Counted from the first letter of the stretch, positions 1-8,985 are shown. The stretch is 38,402 bases of DNA from Streptomyces sp. AC512_CC834 (GCF_019049325.1 NZ_JAGMUO010000026.1:1-38402); one strand, 5' to 3'. The notes: a model not told the origin generated them from the letters alone. A program made the numbers and translations.

Positions 1-67
1 TACCTGCGGCGTTGTCGCACGATCGAGGGGCGGTCTCCGTGAGACCACCCCTACACGACCGAAGTCC

Positions 68-1265
68 CGCTACACTCCCGCCACTCGGCGAAAGACCAGG
101 TCAGACAGCGAAATCCTGCTGGAGTATTAGCCGGTCGGATTCTGCCCGGCCCTATCCCGATGCTGCGGCAGAGTCGGCCCTGCTACACGAGGCACTCCCG
201 CTCCCGCGGGCTTCCGCCAGCTCCTCTCTGCGGAACGCAGTGCTGCTTCAAGGTCGCTCGCGCGTCTCTGATAGCCGGGTGATCACCTGGCAGGGCTGGG
301 CAGCGCGGGTCGCTCCCGCCCGCGCGGGCGTTACGAGTACAGCAACGAGGATGAGACGAGACCGTTGGAGACCACGCAGGTTGCGCGGGTTCTCTCTGGT
401 CAGAAGGGCGCGGGCCCACTCGATGGACGAGTCACTCCCGCTGGCGCGGGCTCTGCAGGCGACGGCTGATCCGGAAAGGGTCGTACAGGGACACTCCCGC
501 TCAACGGGCTCGGCAACGCTGCGGTCACCGTCCTGGGCAGGAAGTCTGGATCACCCCCGCTTCCGCAGGCTTTACCTCATCGTACAAATGCGCGAGTTCT
601 TCTGGCCGTTGGCCACCCGGATCGACACCAGCGTTGGGTCACTCCCGCTCCCGCAGGCGGTGCGAGACGGCGGACAACATGCTCACCTCCCGGGCCGAGT
701 CACTCCTGCTCGCGCAGGCGCTACTGCGGGCTCCGTCCGATCCGGTTCGCCACCCGAGTCACTCCCGCTCGCGCGGGCGCTACCGGTGGCGAATCGTGGG
801 CCGGGACGCGGTCGTCGAGTCATTCACGTTTCCGCGGGCTGCACTGGCCTGGTTCATGAGTCGCTGGCTGAGCAACTCTGATACGCACGGACTGTACTAC
901 TTACGTCTAAAGTCTGCAGCCACGTAAGGCCAATTCACCTCCGCGCACGCAGGCTCCACCCCATTGTGGAAACGCACTGGAGTACGTCGCCGAGTACCCC
1001 CGCTCGCGCGGGCGCTACGCAACCGGCAGACGTTCCCGGACAGCCCGAACGGGTCACTCACTCCCGCTCGCGCGGGCGCTGCGGCGCCGGCTACGTAGAG
1101 CTGCTGCCGGTGCGCGGGTCACCCCCGCTCGCGCGGGTGCTGCGACTGCGAAGGCGGCCGCCGTGTCTACCTCGCCGGGCCACTCCCGCTCGCGCGGGCG
1201 CTGCTGGTCGGCGCTGTGGGCCATCGCGAGAAGCGGCGGGTCACTCCCGCTCGCGCGGGCGCTGC
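68..1265 (-). CRISPR. Degenerate type I-E CRISPR array, transcribed leftwards
   Basis: Repeats of about 29 bp recur every 61 bp near the right end. Plus-strand units lie at 1237-1265, 1176-1204, 1115-1143, 1054-1082 and 990-1018, then 755-783, 696-724 and 635-663. More decayed units sit near 929, 816, 547, 487, 428, 367, 306, 188 and 68. The plus-strand unit is CGGGTCACT, stem CCCGC, loop TCGC, stem GCGGG, then CGCTGC; spacers are 32 nt. Read on the minus strand, the stem lies after a 5-nt lead and before an 8-nt tail GTGACCCG, the same layout as the E. coli I-E repeat (tail ATAAACCG). crRNAs should therefore come from the minus strand, with the leader on the cas3 side. Repeats are best kept beside that leader and worst at the far end, which supports this orientation. 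The array may continue left of the window. Confidence 0.88.
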
Positions 1266-1418
1266 CCTCTCCGGCCCGCCCGTTCTGGCATGGTGTGCCT
1301 GTCATTTGCTTCTGACTGGCTGGGAGATGATGGCACACGGGACTGGATGCACGGCAGGAATCTCTGCTTTCTGGCGTTCGTGGTCTCAGTGAGCAGCACA
1401 GGGTGGCAGCGTTGGGGG
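1266..1418 (-). promoter_or_regulatory. Probable CRISPR leader and divergent cas3 upstream region
   Basis: These 153 bases separate the best-conserved CRISPR repeat from the start of cas3. They contain no repeat and are less GC-rich than the surroundings. Their place next to the youngest-looking repeats and upstream of the minus-strand array makes them the expected leader, and they would also carry the cas3 promoter. No clear -35/-10 pair was identified. The leader assignment is inferred from repeat orientation and decay only. Confidence 0.45.
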
Positions 1419-4286
1419 ATGGGAGTCGTTGAGGATGCCCGGTACGACGGTGTTGACCGTCGTCCGTGGGGGAAGTTCGACCGCACGACGCTGAGGGTGT
1501 ACTCGCTGTTGTTCCACTTGATCGATGTGGGGGCGGTGGCCGGGGTGCTGTGGGACTGGTTTGTGACCCCGAGCCAGCGCCGGGTCATCAGCGAAGGGCT
1601 CAACGTGCCGCAGGAGCAGGCGCGTTCGGTGGTGTGTTTCCTGGCTGCCATGCACGACATCGGGAAGCTGATTCCGTATTTCCAGGCTCTCGAGCCTGCG
1701 GCGTATGTGCGGCTGGGGGAGGACCTGGTGGCGGACACCGGCCCGGTGGTGCATGTGCCGCACGCGCGTGCGTCGATGCATGCAGGGCTGCAACTGCTGG
1801 GCGAACTGGGATTCGCCGTGGGCGGTAACGATAGTCCCGCCGTGCGTGCAGCGCAGTGTCTGGGCGGGCATCACGGCCGGTTCCTGCAACTCGACGTGGA
1901 CGGGGCGGCGTCCGCCCAGAGGGTGGAGGCCACGTTGGGCGGGCCCGCGTGGCAGGATCTGCGCCGCCGCTACGCCCGGCTGCTGTGGCACCTGTTCGGC
2001 GTCGATACGGCTCCGGAGCGGCTGTCGGTGGAGGCGGCCGTGCTGATCACGGGGCTGACGATGGTCGCGGACCGGGTCGCGAGTCAGCGTCGCTACTGGG
2101 TGCCCAACGCGGACACGCCGTCCTTCGGCGCCGCCGAGCACCACAGCCGCGCCCGCCAGCAGGCCGAGGAGGAAGTCGAGCGGCTTGGCCTCGCCCGCTT
2201 CGCATTGGGCCGGATCCCGTTCACCACCGCGCACCCGGGACTGGAGGAACCGAACGCTCTGCAGCGTTCGGCGATGGAGGAGTTGCCGCACCTGGTCGCC
2301 GAGCGGGGGAGCGGCATCGCGGTGGTCACAGACGCGATGGGGACGGGCAAGAGCGTGGCCGCGCTGGAGATGGCGCGGATCTTCAACGAGCACTGCGGCA
2401 CCCAGGGGGTGATGTGGCTGCTGCCGGCGACGGCCGCCGCCGATCAGGCCTACGAGGTCCTGGACCGGTATGTGCGCGCCCACCAGCCCGGGTACGCGCC
2501 GGTGACGCTGGTGCACCACCACAGCGACCTCAACGAGGCATACACCGGCCGGATCCTGTCGCCGGCCGACACATCCGTTGTGGACGGGCCGCCCGACGAC
2601 CCGTTCACCGACGACCACGACGACTCCTTTGCCGACGACGAAACCGAGTACGGTCCGGGCACCGCGGGGTCCGACCGCTGGCTGCGTGGCAGGAACAACG
2701 CGCTGTTGGCCCAGTACACCGTCTCCACCACCGACCAGGCGCAGATGGCCGTCCTGCCCGTCCGTCACAGTGCGCTGCGCATGCTGGCCCTGTCGGGCAA
2801 GACCGTCGTGGTCGACGAAGCCCACGCACTGGACCCGTTCAGCCAGCTCCAGCTGCTGCGCCTGCTGCAGTGGCTGGGAGCCCTGAGCTGCCCGGTCGTC
2901 CTGCTGTCGGCGACGATGCCCGCATCGACCGCCACCGAGCTGGTGCGGGCCTACCTGTGGGGCGCCGGCCGTACTGGTCTGCACGGTGCCTCGTTCGCCC
3001 CCGGCTACCCCGGGTGGCTGTTCGCGGATGCGGCGACCGCCGCCGTCCACCGCATGCCCGAGCAGGCCCAGGGCGAGCAACGGGCCGCCCAGCGCAGGAG
3101 CGCACGCATCCACGTCCACCCGGTCACCTACCGGCCCCTGGGGCCGGCAGGGCGTACGGTCGAAGCGGGGGAGCGCCTGGCGGTGATCGCCGACGTGCTC
3201 CAGCGGGTCATCCGCCACGGCGGGTGCGCGGCCGTGGTGTGCGCGACCGTCGCCGAGACGCAGGACACCTACCAGTACCTGCGCCGCATCTGGAGCGGCC
3301 CGCCTGACGACCTGGTCCTCGTCCATGCCCGGGTGCGGGGGCGGCGACGGCAGAGCACACTGGGAGACCTCCGCCACCGGCTGGGTCCGACGGGCCCGCG
3401 CCCGGCTCGGCGCGTTTTCGTCACCACCAGTCTCCTCGACGTGAGCCTGGACATCGACGTCGACCTGATGGTCAGCGACCTCGCCTCTGTGGCACGTCTG
3501 CTGCAGCGACTGGGCCGTCTGGGCCGCTTCACACGCCTGTGGACCGGACAGGGGCGTCGGCCCGTCTGGTGGGACGGGGAGAACAGTCCGACGCTGACGG
3601 TGCTGCACCCGGTCAACTCCCGTGGTGCGACCGCTCTGCCGCCCGGCTGGGACACGGTCGAGCCCGCTGTCGCTCTGCATGAAACCGCCCGGCTCCTGCC
3701 GGCCCTGGAGAAACAACCGCTCGTCGTCCCCGACGACGTCCAGGCTCTCGTTGAACAGGTCCACGGCGTCACCTCCGGTTTCGCCGCCGAGACGACGCGC
3801 CTGCAGCAGATGGCCGCCGCCCACCAGGCCCGCACCAGCCGACAGGAGCAGCTCAGCGCAGTCCACCTGGTACCCCCGCCCAGACGGGTCTCTTCCCTGG
3901 CCGACCTGCACCGCCAGCACCTCACCACCGCCCAGGCCGCCACCCGGCCCGGTGTCCTGCCCCGCCGGCTGCTGCCCTGTTACCGAAGTGCCGACGGCAC
4001 GCTGACGCTCGACGCAGCAGGCCTGCTGCCGCTCCCGGACCAGGACCACCTCGGCCCGCGCCACCTGCGCAGCATCCTCGAACACTCACTGCCCGTCCCG
4101 GCCGCCTGGGTCGCCCGCGCTTCCGCACCGCACCAGCCGCCCGCCAGCTGGAAGCAGCACCCCCTGCTCGCCGACATCGTGCTGCTGCCCACCGACTCCG
4201 TAACCCTTGAGAGTGAACATCATTTCGGCCAGCACTGGCTCCGCATGGACGAAGAACTCGGCCTCCAACACCGCAAACAGCAGTAA
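1419..4286 (+). CDS. cas3: CRISPR-associated helicase/nuclease Cas3 (type I-E)
   Basis: This 955-aa protein is the nuclease-helicase that Cascade recruits to degrade the displaced target strand. An N-terminal HD nuclease domain shows His33 (LLFHLIDVGA), His79-Asp80 in AAMHDIGK, and later HARASMH and GGHHGR. The SF2 helicase part has Walker A MGTGKS near residue 308, DEAH near 466, SATMP near 496, motif V-like TTSLLDVSLD and motif VI QRLGRLGR near 696. All key motifs are present, so it should be active. An acidic stretch rich in Asp lies near residues 390-410, between motifs Ia and II. ATG 1419 was chosen because the conserved N-terminus (WGKFDRTTLRVYSLLFHL) begins just after it; the frame is open further upstream, but that part is the CRISPR array. 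It leads the cas operon. Its G-over-C coding-strand balance differs from the C-rich genes that follow. Confidence 0.95.
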   Translation: MGVVEDARYDGVDRRPWGKFDRTTLRVYSLLFHLIDVGAVAGVLWDWFVTPSQRRVISEGLNVPQEQARSVVCFLAAMHDIGKLIPYFQALEPAAYVRLGEDLVADTGPVVHVPHARASMHAGLQLLGELGFAVGGNDSPAVRAAQCLGGHHGRFLQLDVDGAASAQRVEATLGGPAWQDLRRRYARLLWHLFGVDTAPERLSVEAAVLITGLTMVADRVASQRRYWVPNADTPSFGAAEHHSRARQQAEEEVERLGLARFALGRIPFTTAHPGLEEPNALQRSAMEELPHLVAERGSGIAVVTDAMGTGKSVAALEMARIFNEHCGTQGVMWLLPATAAADQAYEVLDRYVRAHQPGYAPVTLVHHHSDLNEAYTGRILSPADTSVVDGPPDDPFTDDHDDSFADDETEYGPGTAGSDRWLRGRNNALLAQYTVSTTDQAQMAVLPVRHSALRMLALSGKTVVVDEAHALDPFSQLQLLRLLQWLGALSCPVVLLSATMPASTATELVRAYLWGAGRTGLHGASFAPGYPGWLFADAATAAVHRMPEQAQGEQRAAQRRSARIHVHPVTYRPLGPAGRTVEAGERLAVIADVLQRVIRHGGCAAVVCATVAETQDTYQYLRRIWSGPPDDLVLVHARVRGRRRQSTLGDLRHRLGPTGPRPARRVFVTTSLLDVSLDIDVDLMVSDLASVARLLQRLGRLGRFTRLWTGQGRRPVWWDGENSPTLTVLHPVNSRGATALPPGWDTVEPAVALHETARLLPALEKQPLVVPDDVQALVEQVHGVTSGFAAETTRLQQMAAAHQARTSRQEQLSAVHLVPPPRRVSSLADLHRQHLTTAQAATRPGVLPRRLLPCYRSADGTLTLDAAGLLPLPDQDHLGPRHLRSILEHSLPVPAAWVARASAPHQPPASWKQHPLLADIVLLPTDSVTLESEHHFGQHWLRMDEELGLQHRKQQ

Positions 4287-4622
4287 TCACGATGCGTGAA
4301 GCCCAGCGCCAAAAGCATTACGCCATTACTTGATCGTCGGACTTTCTCACTGGTCGTGACAGACGGCAGCGGCATGGTTCGCTGTACCCGCGACCCCGTC
4401 GAACCCTCGACCGCACCTCGCACATCCTTCCCTTCGCCCCACAAGGGCGCGGTGACGACCCCTTGCCCAGCCGTGCCTACGCGCGGCACGTGCAGCTGCC
4501 GCATGCCCGAGCCGGACCCAACCACCGGCCCAAGGAAAACACCACCCTGGTCCCGGCACACCCCATCGCCCCAGGCCTTCACCGCACCTTCCGCTTCGGC
4601 CCCCCTTTCGAAAGACACGCTC
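4287..4622 (+). other. Intergenic region between cas3 and cse1
   Basis: The 336 bases between the cas3 stop and the preferred cse1 start hold no convincing gene. The cse1 frame stays open from GTG 4296, but that translation is Pro/Thr/Ser-rich and looks unlike a Cse1 N-terminus, so it is treated as untranslated. A 13-bp palindrome (TCACG atg CGTGA, 4287-4299) sits directly after the cas3 stop. A separate promoter for the Cascade-transposase part of the operon could lie here, though none was recognised with confidence. Confidence 0.5.
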
Positions 4623-6176
4623 TTGTCTGCGTTACCCCCGCCCACCACCACCCCGTTCAGCGCGGCCGACAACCCCTGGATCGACGTCCGCACCGGCGGC
4701 CAGTACGACCAAGTGGGCCTGCGATCCCTGTTCCTGGACGCCCACCGCATCGACGACCTCGCCCTGCCCCAACCCCCGGCCGCGTCAGCCCTCCTGCGGA
4801 TCGCGGCCGTCATCACGGCCCGCATCACCGGCCTCGACGACCCCGAACTCACCGCCTCCCAGTGGAACGCGCTGCGCCGCAGCCGCCTGGCCGAGGGCCG
4901 CTTCGACCCGGACGCCGTCCACACCTACTTCGACCAGCATGGCTGGGACGTCTTCGACCCCGTGCGGCCCTGGCTGCAGACCCCCTCACTGCGCACCGAG
5001 TGCGACCACAGCACCGGCATCAACGCCTTCGTGCCCGGGCGGCCCGCCGGCCGCAACTTTGCCTGGTTCAGCCCGCACGGCCACCACACCGCCGAGCCCG
5101 TTCCCACCGCCGAAGCCCTGCAGATCCTGCTCATCCACCACTACTACGGGCGTTCCGGCACCGGCACGCCCCGCACCCAGGACGGCACCACCAGCGGCAA
5201 GCAGACCAGCGGGCCCCTGCGCGCCAGCGTGTCCTTCCACCCGCTGGGCCGCACCCTGCACGAGACGCTCCTGGCCGGTGTGCCCGCCTTCACCGGCGAC
5301 GACCAGCCGCCAGCCGCGGACACCTGCCCCTGGGAAGAAGCCGCACCGCCCGGCCCACAGACCACGCTCCACGGTCCGGTGACCTGGCCCGGCCGGCAAC
5401 TGACGGGACTGAGCCGGCACGCCATCCTCCTCGTGCCCGGCGACGACGGCACCACCGTCACCGACGCATACCTCACCTGGGCCACCCAGGAAGACAAGCC
5501 GATCACCACCGACCCCTACCTCGCCTACCGCATCACCCCCGAAACCAAGAAGGTCGACCAGCGCCGCACCATCCACCGCGCCGACGCGTCCCGCGCGTGG
5601 TGGCGTGACCTGGAAACCCTGCTCCTGGCCCCGGACGAACACGGCACACAACGCCGGCCAGCCATCTTCGACACCCTCAACGACCTCCCCGAACCCCTGC
5701 GACGCAGCCTGCGGATCCGCGTCCACGGATTCGACCAGGACGGCCAGGCCGTAGACCACCAGTGGTACACCGCCGTCACGCCGCCTCTGCTGAACTGGAC
5801 GCAGGAACACGACCCGGCCAAGGCCCAGCGCATCGCCGAGTGCTGCCGAGAAGCCGAACAGGCCGCACGGCGACTGCAGACCGTCGCCAAAGATGCGTGG
5901 GCCACCGCCATGCGCAGCAGCCGCCGCCGCACCACCCCGCCCCCCTGGGTGAACAAGTCACTAACCCGCTATTGGCCGAAGGCCGAGACGGTGTTCTGGC
6001 GGCTGCTGGAGGAACCCGACACTCCAGCCCCCACGGCTTTCGCTGCCGCGGCCGCCGCCGCCCTGCGCGAGACCACCGAAGCCGCCCGAACTCGCCAGAC
6101 CTCCGCGGCCCGCGCCGTCGCCCACGCCGTCCAAGAGCTCTACCGCCGGTCCGCCACACCCCGGAAAGCCGCCTGA
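4623..6176 (+). CDS. cse1: Cascade large subunit Cse1/Cas8e
   Basis: This protein of about 517 aa matches the family length. Cse1 is the large subunit of type I-E Cascade: it recognises the PAM, helps open DNA and docks Cas3. The N-terminus contains the typical NPWIDVR block followed by LRSLFLDAHRIDDL and ASALLRIAAVITARI, which fit the conserved start of Cse1 proteins (a 'PWI.V' motif, then a Leu-rich helix). The sequence is otherwise diverged. TTG 4623 is proposed as the start because it directly precedes this conserved region; no strong ribosome site decides it, and GTG 4296 in the same frame remains possible. The stop overlaps the cse2 start by one base (TGATG), indicating translational coupling. 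Assignment rests on these motifs, length and operon position between cas3 and cse2. Confidence 0.85.
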   Translation: MSALPPPTTTPFSAADNPWIDVRTGGQYDQVGLRSLFLDAHRIDDLALPQPPAASALLRIAAVITARITGLDDPELTASQWNALRRSRLAEGRFDPDAVHTYFDQHGWDVFDPVRPWLQTPSLRTECDHSTGINAFVPGRPAGRNFAWFSPHGHHTAEPVPTAEALQILLIHHYYGRSGTGTPRTQDGTTSGKQTSGPLRASVSFHPLGRTLHETLLAGVPAFTGDDQPPAADTCPWEEAAPPGPQTTLHGPVTWPGRQLTGLSRHAILLVPGDDGTTVTDAYLTWATQEDKPITTDPYLAYRITPETKKVDQRRTIHRADASRAWWRDLETLLLAPDEHGTQRRPAIFDTLNDLPEPLRRSLRIRVHGFDQDGQAVDHQWYTAVTPPLLNWTQEHDPAKAQRIAECCREAEQAARRLQTVAKDAWATAMRSSRRRTTPPPWVNKSLTRYWPKAETVFWRLLEEPDTPAPTAFAAAAAAALRETTEAARTRQTSAARAVAHAVQELYRRSATPRKAA

Positions 6177-6808
6177 TGTCCACCGCAGCCGAACACCGCG
6201 CCGCTTGCGACGCGTTCGTCGCCCACATCCACCTCCTGTGCGCCGAGCCCGGCGTCCGTGTCCGCCTCAGCCGGGGGAGAGGCCGGCCCGTCGAGGAATG
6301 CGCCCCCATGGACCGCTACCTGGCCCGGCGCACCGCGCACCGCCAAGGACGCCGCGCCTACTACACCGTCGCGAGCCTCATCGCGATGGCCGGACCCCAG
6401 ACACACACCCCAGGCGTCCGCCCCGACCACGACCCCGACTCCGCCCCGCAGGACAACCCCGCCAGCCTCTTCGTCACCCCCGTCGAACCCACCCCAACGG
6501 CGGCGCCGGACCCGACGGCCTGGTACGCCCGGCCGAACCTCGGCGCCACCCTCGCCACCGCCGTACGTCGAGCGGGCCACCAAGCTGAGCGCACCGAGAG
6601 CCTTCTCCACGTCCTGACCCGCCTCAGCGACGACCAACTCCACCGCCGGCTGCCTGCCCCCGTCACGCGGCTGCTGCAGGACGGCATCACCCCCGACTGG
6701 GCAGTCCTCCTGAACGACCTGGTGCAGCGCCCCTACCGCCGTGACAAGGTCGGACTGCGCTGGCGCGACGCCTTCTACCTCGCCACTCCCGAACCCCGGC
6801 GCACCTGA
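6176..6808 (+). CDS. cse2: Cascade small subunit Cse2/Cas11e
   Basis: A 210-aa protein in the position and size range of Cse2, the helical small subunit that forms a dimer along the Cascade belly and stabilises the R-loop. Features seen are basic helical segments near the start (CDAFVAHIHLLC) and a run containing DRYLARRTAHRQGRRAYYTVASL that resembles the N-terminal half of Cse2. The C-terminal half has TLATAVRRAGH, ESLLHVLTRL, LPAPVTRLL and WAVLLNDLVQ, as in the second helical bundle. A Pro-rich linker lies between the halves. The start ATG overlaps the cse1 stop by one base. Individual residues are weakly conserved in this family, so the call leans on position and overall pattern. Confidence 0.85.
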   Translation: MSTAAEHRAACDAFVAHIHLLCAEPGVRVRLSRGRGRPVEECAPMDRYLARRTAHRQGRRAYYTVASLIAMAGPQTHTPGVRPDHDPDSAPQDNPASLFVTPVEPTPTAAPDPTAWYARPNLGATLATAVRRAGHQAERTESLLHVLTRLSDDQLHRRLPAPVTRLLQDGITPDWAVLLNDLVQRPYRRDKVGLRWRDAFYLATPEPRRT

Positions 6809-7015
6809 AGCACGCAGAGGCAGCAGCCGGCTCCGGCCAGCCCCTACAGGACCTGCCGACGTCCCCGGCGCCCGCCAAATCCCACACCACGCCACGGCGC
6901 ACGACTGGCCGGCCACCAATACGGCGCGGCCCTCTCGTCCCTGTTGTTCCGGCAGCCCCGTCCCGTGGGCTGCACCAGCGGCATGCCCGCCGCCCCACCG
7001 CGAAAGAGCCCCTTC

Positions 7016-8179
7016 ATGCACACCCCCGCACGCTTCCTCGACCTGCACATCCTGCAGCCCGTTACTGCGGCGAACCTGAACCGCGACTCCGACGGCGACC
7101 CCAAGACCATCCTCTTCGGGAACACGACCCGGGCCTTCGTCTCCCCCCAGGCGTGGAAGCGGCCCATCCGCCTCAACGTCGAGCAGGACCTGGGCGAGCA
7201 CGCCGCCCGCACCCGCATGGTGCCACCCCTCGTCGCTCGGAAACTGCAGGAAGCTCAGTGGCCCGAGGACCTCGCCGCGTTCGCCGCGGCCCAGATCGTC
7301 CACTCGGCCAAGGACAAGGGCCTGCAGCACAACGACCAGGAGGGCTACCGCACCCAGGCCATGCTCTACCTCCCCAAAGACGTCATCGACGACCTCGTCG
7401 CCCTGTGCGAAAAGCACCGCACCGACCTCGAAGAAGCACTCGCCGCCCACAGGCCCAAGAAGCAGATCGCACCGGTCCTGCCCGCCAAAGACCTCGCCGC
7501 GCACCTAACCCGCCGCACCGCGAGCATCAACCTGTTCGGACGGATGCTCGCCGAAATCCCCGCCGGCCACGTCGAAGCAGCCGTGCAGATGGCCCCCGCC
7601 TTCTCCGTGCACCAAAGCGACCCGCAGCCCGACTTCTTCACCGCCGTGGAAGACCTCCCCCAGGACGGGGACTCCGGCAGCGCCCACCTCCAGACCGCGT
7701 TCCTGACCACCAGCCTCTTCTACCGTTTCGCCACCGTCAACATCACCGACCTCCACCGCAATCTCGGCCCCGGCGCCACCGCTGGCACGGTCAAGGATCT
7801 CGTCGAACTCTTCGTCCAGCACTTCATCCTCAGCATGCCCAGCGGCAAGAAGACCGCCACCGCACCGCACACCGTGCCCGACCTCGTCCACTACGCCGTC
7901 CGCGACCGCCGCTCCGTCTCCTACGGCGCCGCCTTCGAACAGCCTGTCACCGCCCCCGCCCACGGCGGCTACACCGCCCCCGCCCGCCAAGCGCTCGCCG
8001 ACTACGCCACCACCATGAGCCGCCTGCTCGGCACCCGCCACCTCGTCGCCCACGGACACACCGGCACCCAGGCCAAGCCCGTCAAGGACCTTGGCTCCCG
8101 CCACACATCCTTCGACGACCTCGCCGCCGCCTGCGCCGCCGCCGCGACCGCCGACCTCACCGGCGCGGGCCGGCCGTGA
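7016..8179 (+). CDS. cas7e: Cascade backbone subunit Cas7e/Cse4
   Basis: This 387-aa protein is the Cas7-family RAMP subunit that forms the six-copy filament coating the crRNA. The N-terminus, with FLDLHILQPVTAANLNRD, a KTILFG segment and SPQAWKRPIR, closely follows the Cas7e pattern (LHxLQxxxxxNLNRD and SSQAWKR), where RNA-binding residues lie. Later ASINLFGRML, VHQSDPQPDFFTAVED and TAFLTTSLFYRFATVNI also fit the family. ATG 7016 is chosen because the family N-terminus begins right there. A 207-bp gap precedes it, the largest within the Cascade cassette. Its stop overlaps the cas5e GTG start as GTGA. No disruption is seen. Confidence 0.95.
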   Translation: MHTPARFLDLHILQPVTAANLNRDSDGDPKTILFGNTTRAFVSPQAWKRPIRLNVEQDLGEHAARTRMVPPLVARKLQEAQWPEDLAAFAAAQIVHSAKDKGLQHNDQEGYRTQAMLYLPKDVIDDLVALCEKHRTDLEEALAAHRPKKQIAPVLPAKDLAAHLTRRTASINLFGRMLAEIPAGHVEAAVQMAPAFSVHQSDPQPDFFTAVEDLPQDGDSGSAHLQTAFLTTSLFYRFATVNITDLHRNLGPGATAGTVKDLVELFVQHFILSMPSGKKTATAPHTVPDLVHYAVRDRRSVSYGAAFEQPVTAPAHGGYTAPARQALADYATTMSRLLGTRHLVAHGHTGTQAKPVKDLGSRHTSFDDLAAACAAAATADLTGAGRP

Positions 8180-8985
8180 CCGGCCTCGTCCTGCGCCTGG
8201 CAGGCCTGCTGCAGTCCTCCGGCGAACGCGGCGTCTTCCACTACCGCGACACCTGCGCCTTCCCCACCCGCTCCTCACTCATCGGCATGTTCGCCGCCGC
8301 CCAGGGCCGCCCCCGCGAACACGCCCTCGACCCCTACTTCCACCTGAAGACACCCGGTGACACCACCGCCCCGAGCCACCGCGACCTGACCCTCACCCTC
8401 CGCATCGACCAGCCCGGCACCCGCTACCGCGACTACCACACCGTCGGCGGCGGCCGCCCCCGCGAGCAGGGCCTTCACACCGGCGAAGGCACCCGGCGAA
8501 AGGTCGCCGCCGCCACCCTCGTCTCCCACCGCGACTACCTCACCGACGCCGTCTTCACCGTCGCCGTCACCGGACCCGCCCTCCTCATCGGCCACATCGC
8601 CGAAACCCTGGAACGGCCCCGCTTCGGACTGTTCCTCGGCCGCCGCGCCTGCCTTCCCGACGAACCCCTCGTCCTCACCGCCAACAGCCCCGACCCCGTC
8701 CAGGAACTCCTCACCCGCGTCCCCCTCACCCGCAGCCGGCCGCCCGGCCCCGCCGACACCCACCTGCCCACCACCTTCGTCTGGGAACACCCACCCCCCG
8801 GCACCGACCCCGCCACACCGCCCGACCGGGAAAGCACCAGCGAACCCGTCAACCTCACCCGCCATGCCCGGCGCCACCTGCCACGCCCCCTGTGGATGAC
8901 CACCGAATCCCTGCCCGCCCACCTGTACGCAGGCCCCCGCCCCCTCCACGCCCTCACCACGTACATGCACGGAGCACCTGCATGA
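8176..8985 (+). CDS. cas5e: Cascade subunit Cas5e
   Basis: This 269-aa Cas5e RAMP protein caps the 5' handle of the crRNA in Cascade. Diagnostic sequence includes LVLRLAGLLQSSGERG, the RDTCAFPTRSSLIGM block (canonical 'RDTxxFPTRSGLIGL') and YHTVGGG. The family usually has Trp in LQSWG; here the position reads LQSSG, an unusual change that could affect handle contacts. The C-terminal half has RPRFGLFLGRRACLP, matching the conserved 'lYLGRRSCPP' region. The start GTG 8176 overlaps the cas7e stop by four bases, and the stop overlaps the cas6e start as ATGA, so the subunits appear translationally coupled. Confidence 0.93.
   Translation: MTGLVLRLAGLLQSSGERGVFHYRDTCAFPTRSSLIGMFAAAQGRPREHALDPYFHLKTPGDTTAPSHRDLTLTLRIDQPGTRYRDYHTVGGGRPREQGLHTGEGTRRKVAAATLVSHRDYLTDAVFTVAVTGPALLIGHIAETLERPRFGLFLGRRACLPDEPLVLTANSPDPVQELLTRVPLTRSRPPGPADTHLPTTFVWEHPPPGTDPATPPDRESTSEPVNLTRHARRHLPRPLWMTTESLPAHLYAGPRPLHALTTYMHGAPA

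Noticed and set aside
12..927. Long open frames across the CRISPR array
   Set aside because: They translate repeats and spacers (recurring HSRSRGR-like and LPLARAL-like peptides) and have no protein features; 61-bp periodicity explains them.
68..1265. Plus-strand transcription of the CRISPR array
   Set aside because: The near-symmetric repeat allows it, but the 5+16+8 layout, the GTGACCCG handle and the decay gradient all favour the minus strand.
966..1418. N-terminal extension of cas3
   Set aside because: The frame is open, but this part lies in the CRISPR array and leader, and Cas3 homology begins only after 1419.
1386..4085. 899-aa open frame antisense to cas3
   Set aside because: It is a shadow of cas3 caused by high G+C; no domain was recognised.
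4296..4622. N-terminal extension of cse1 from GTG 4296
   Set aside because: The peptide is low-complexity and Cse1-like sequence begins only after 4623; kept as an alternative start.
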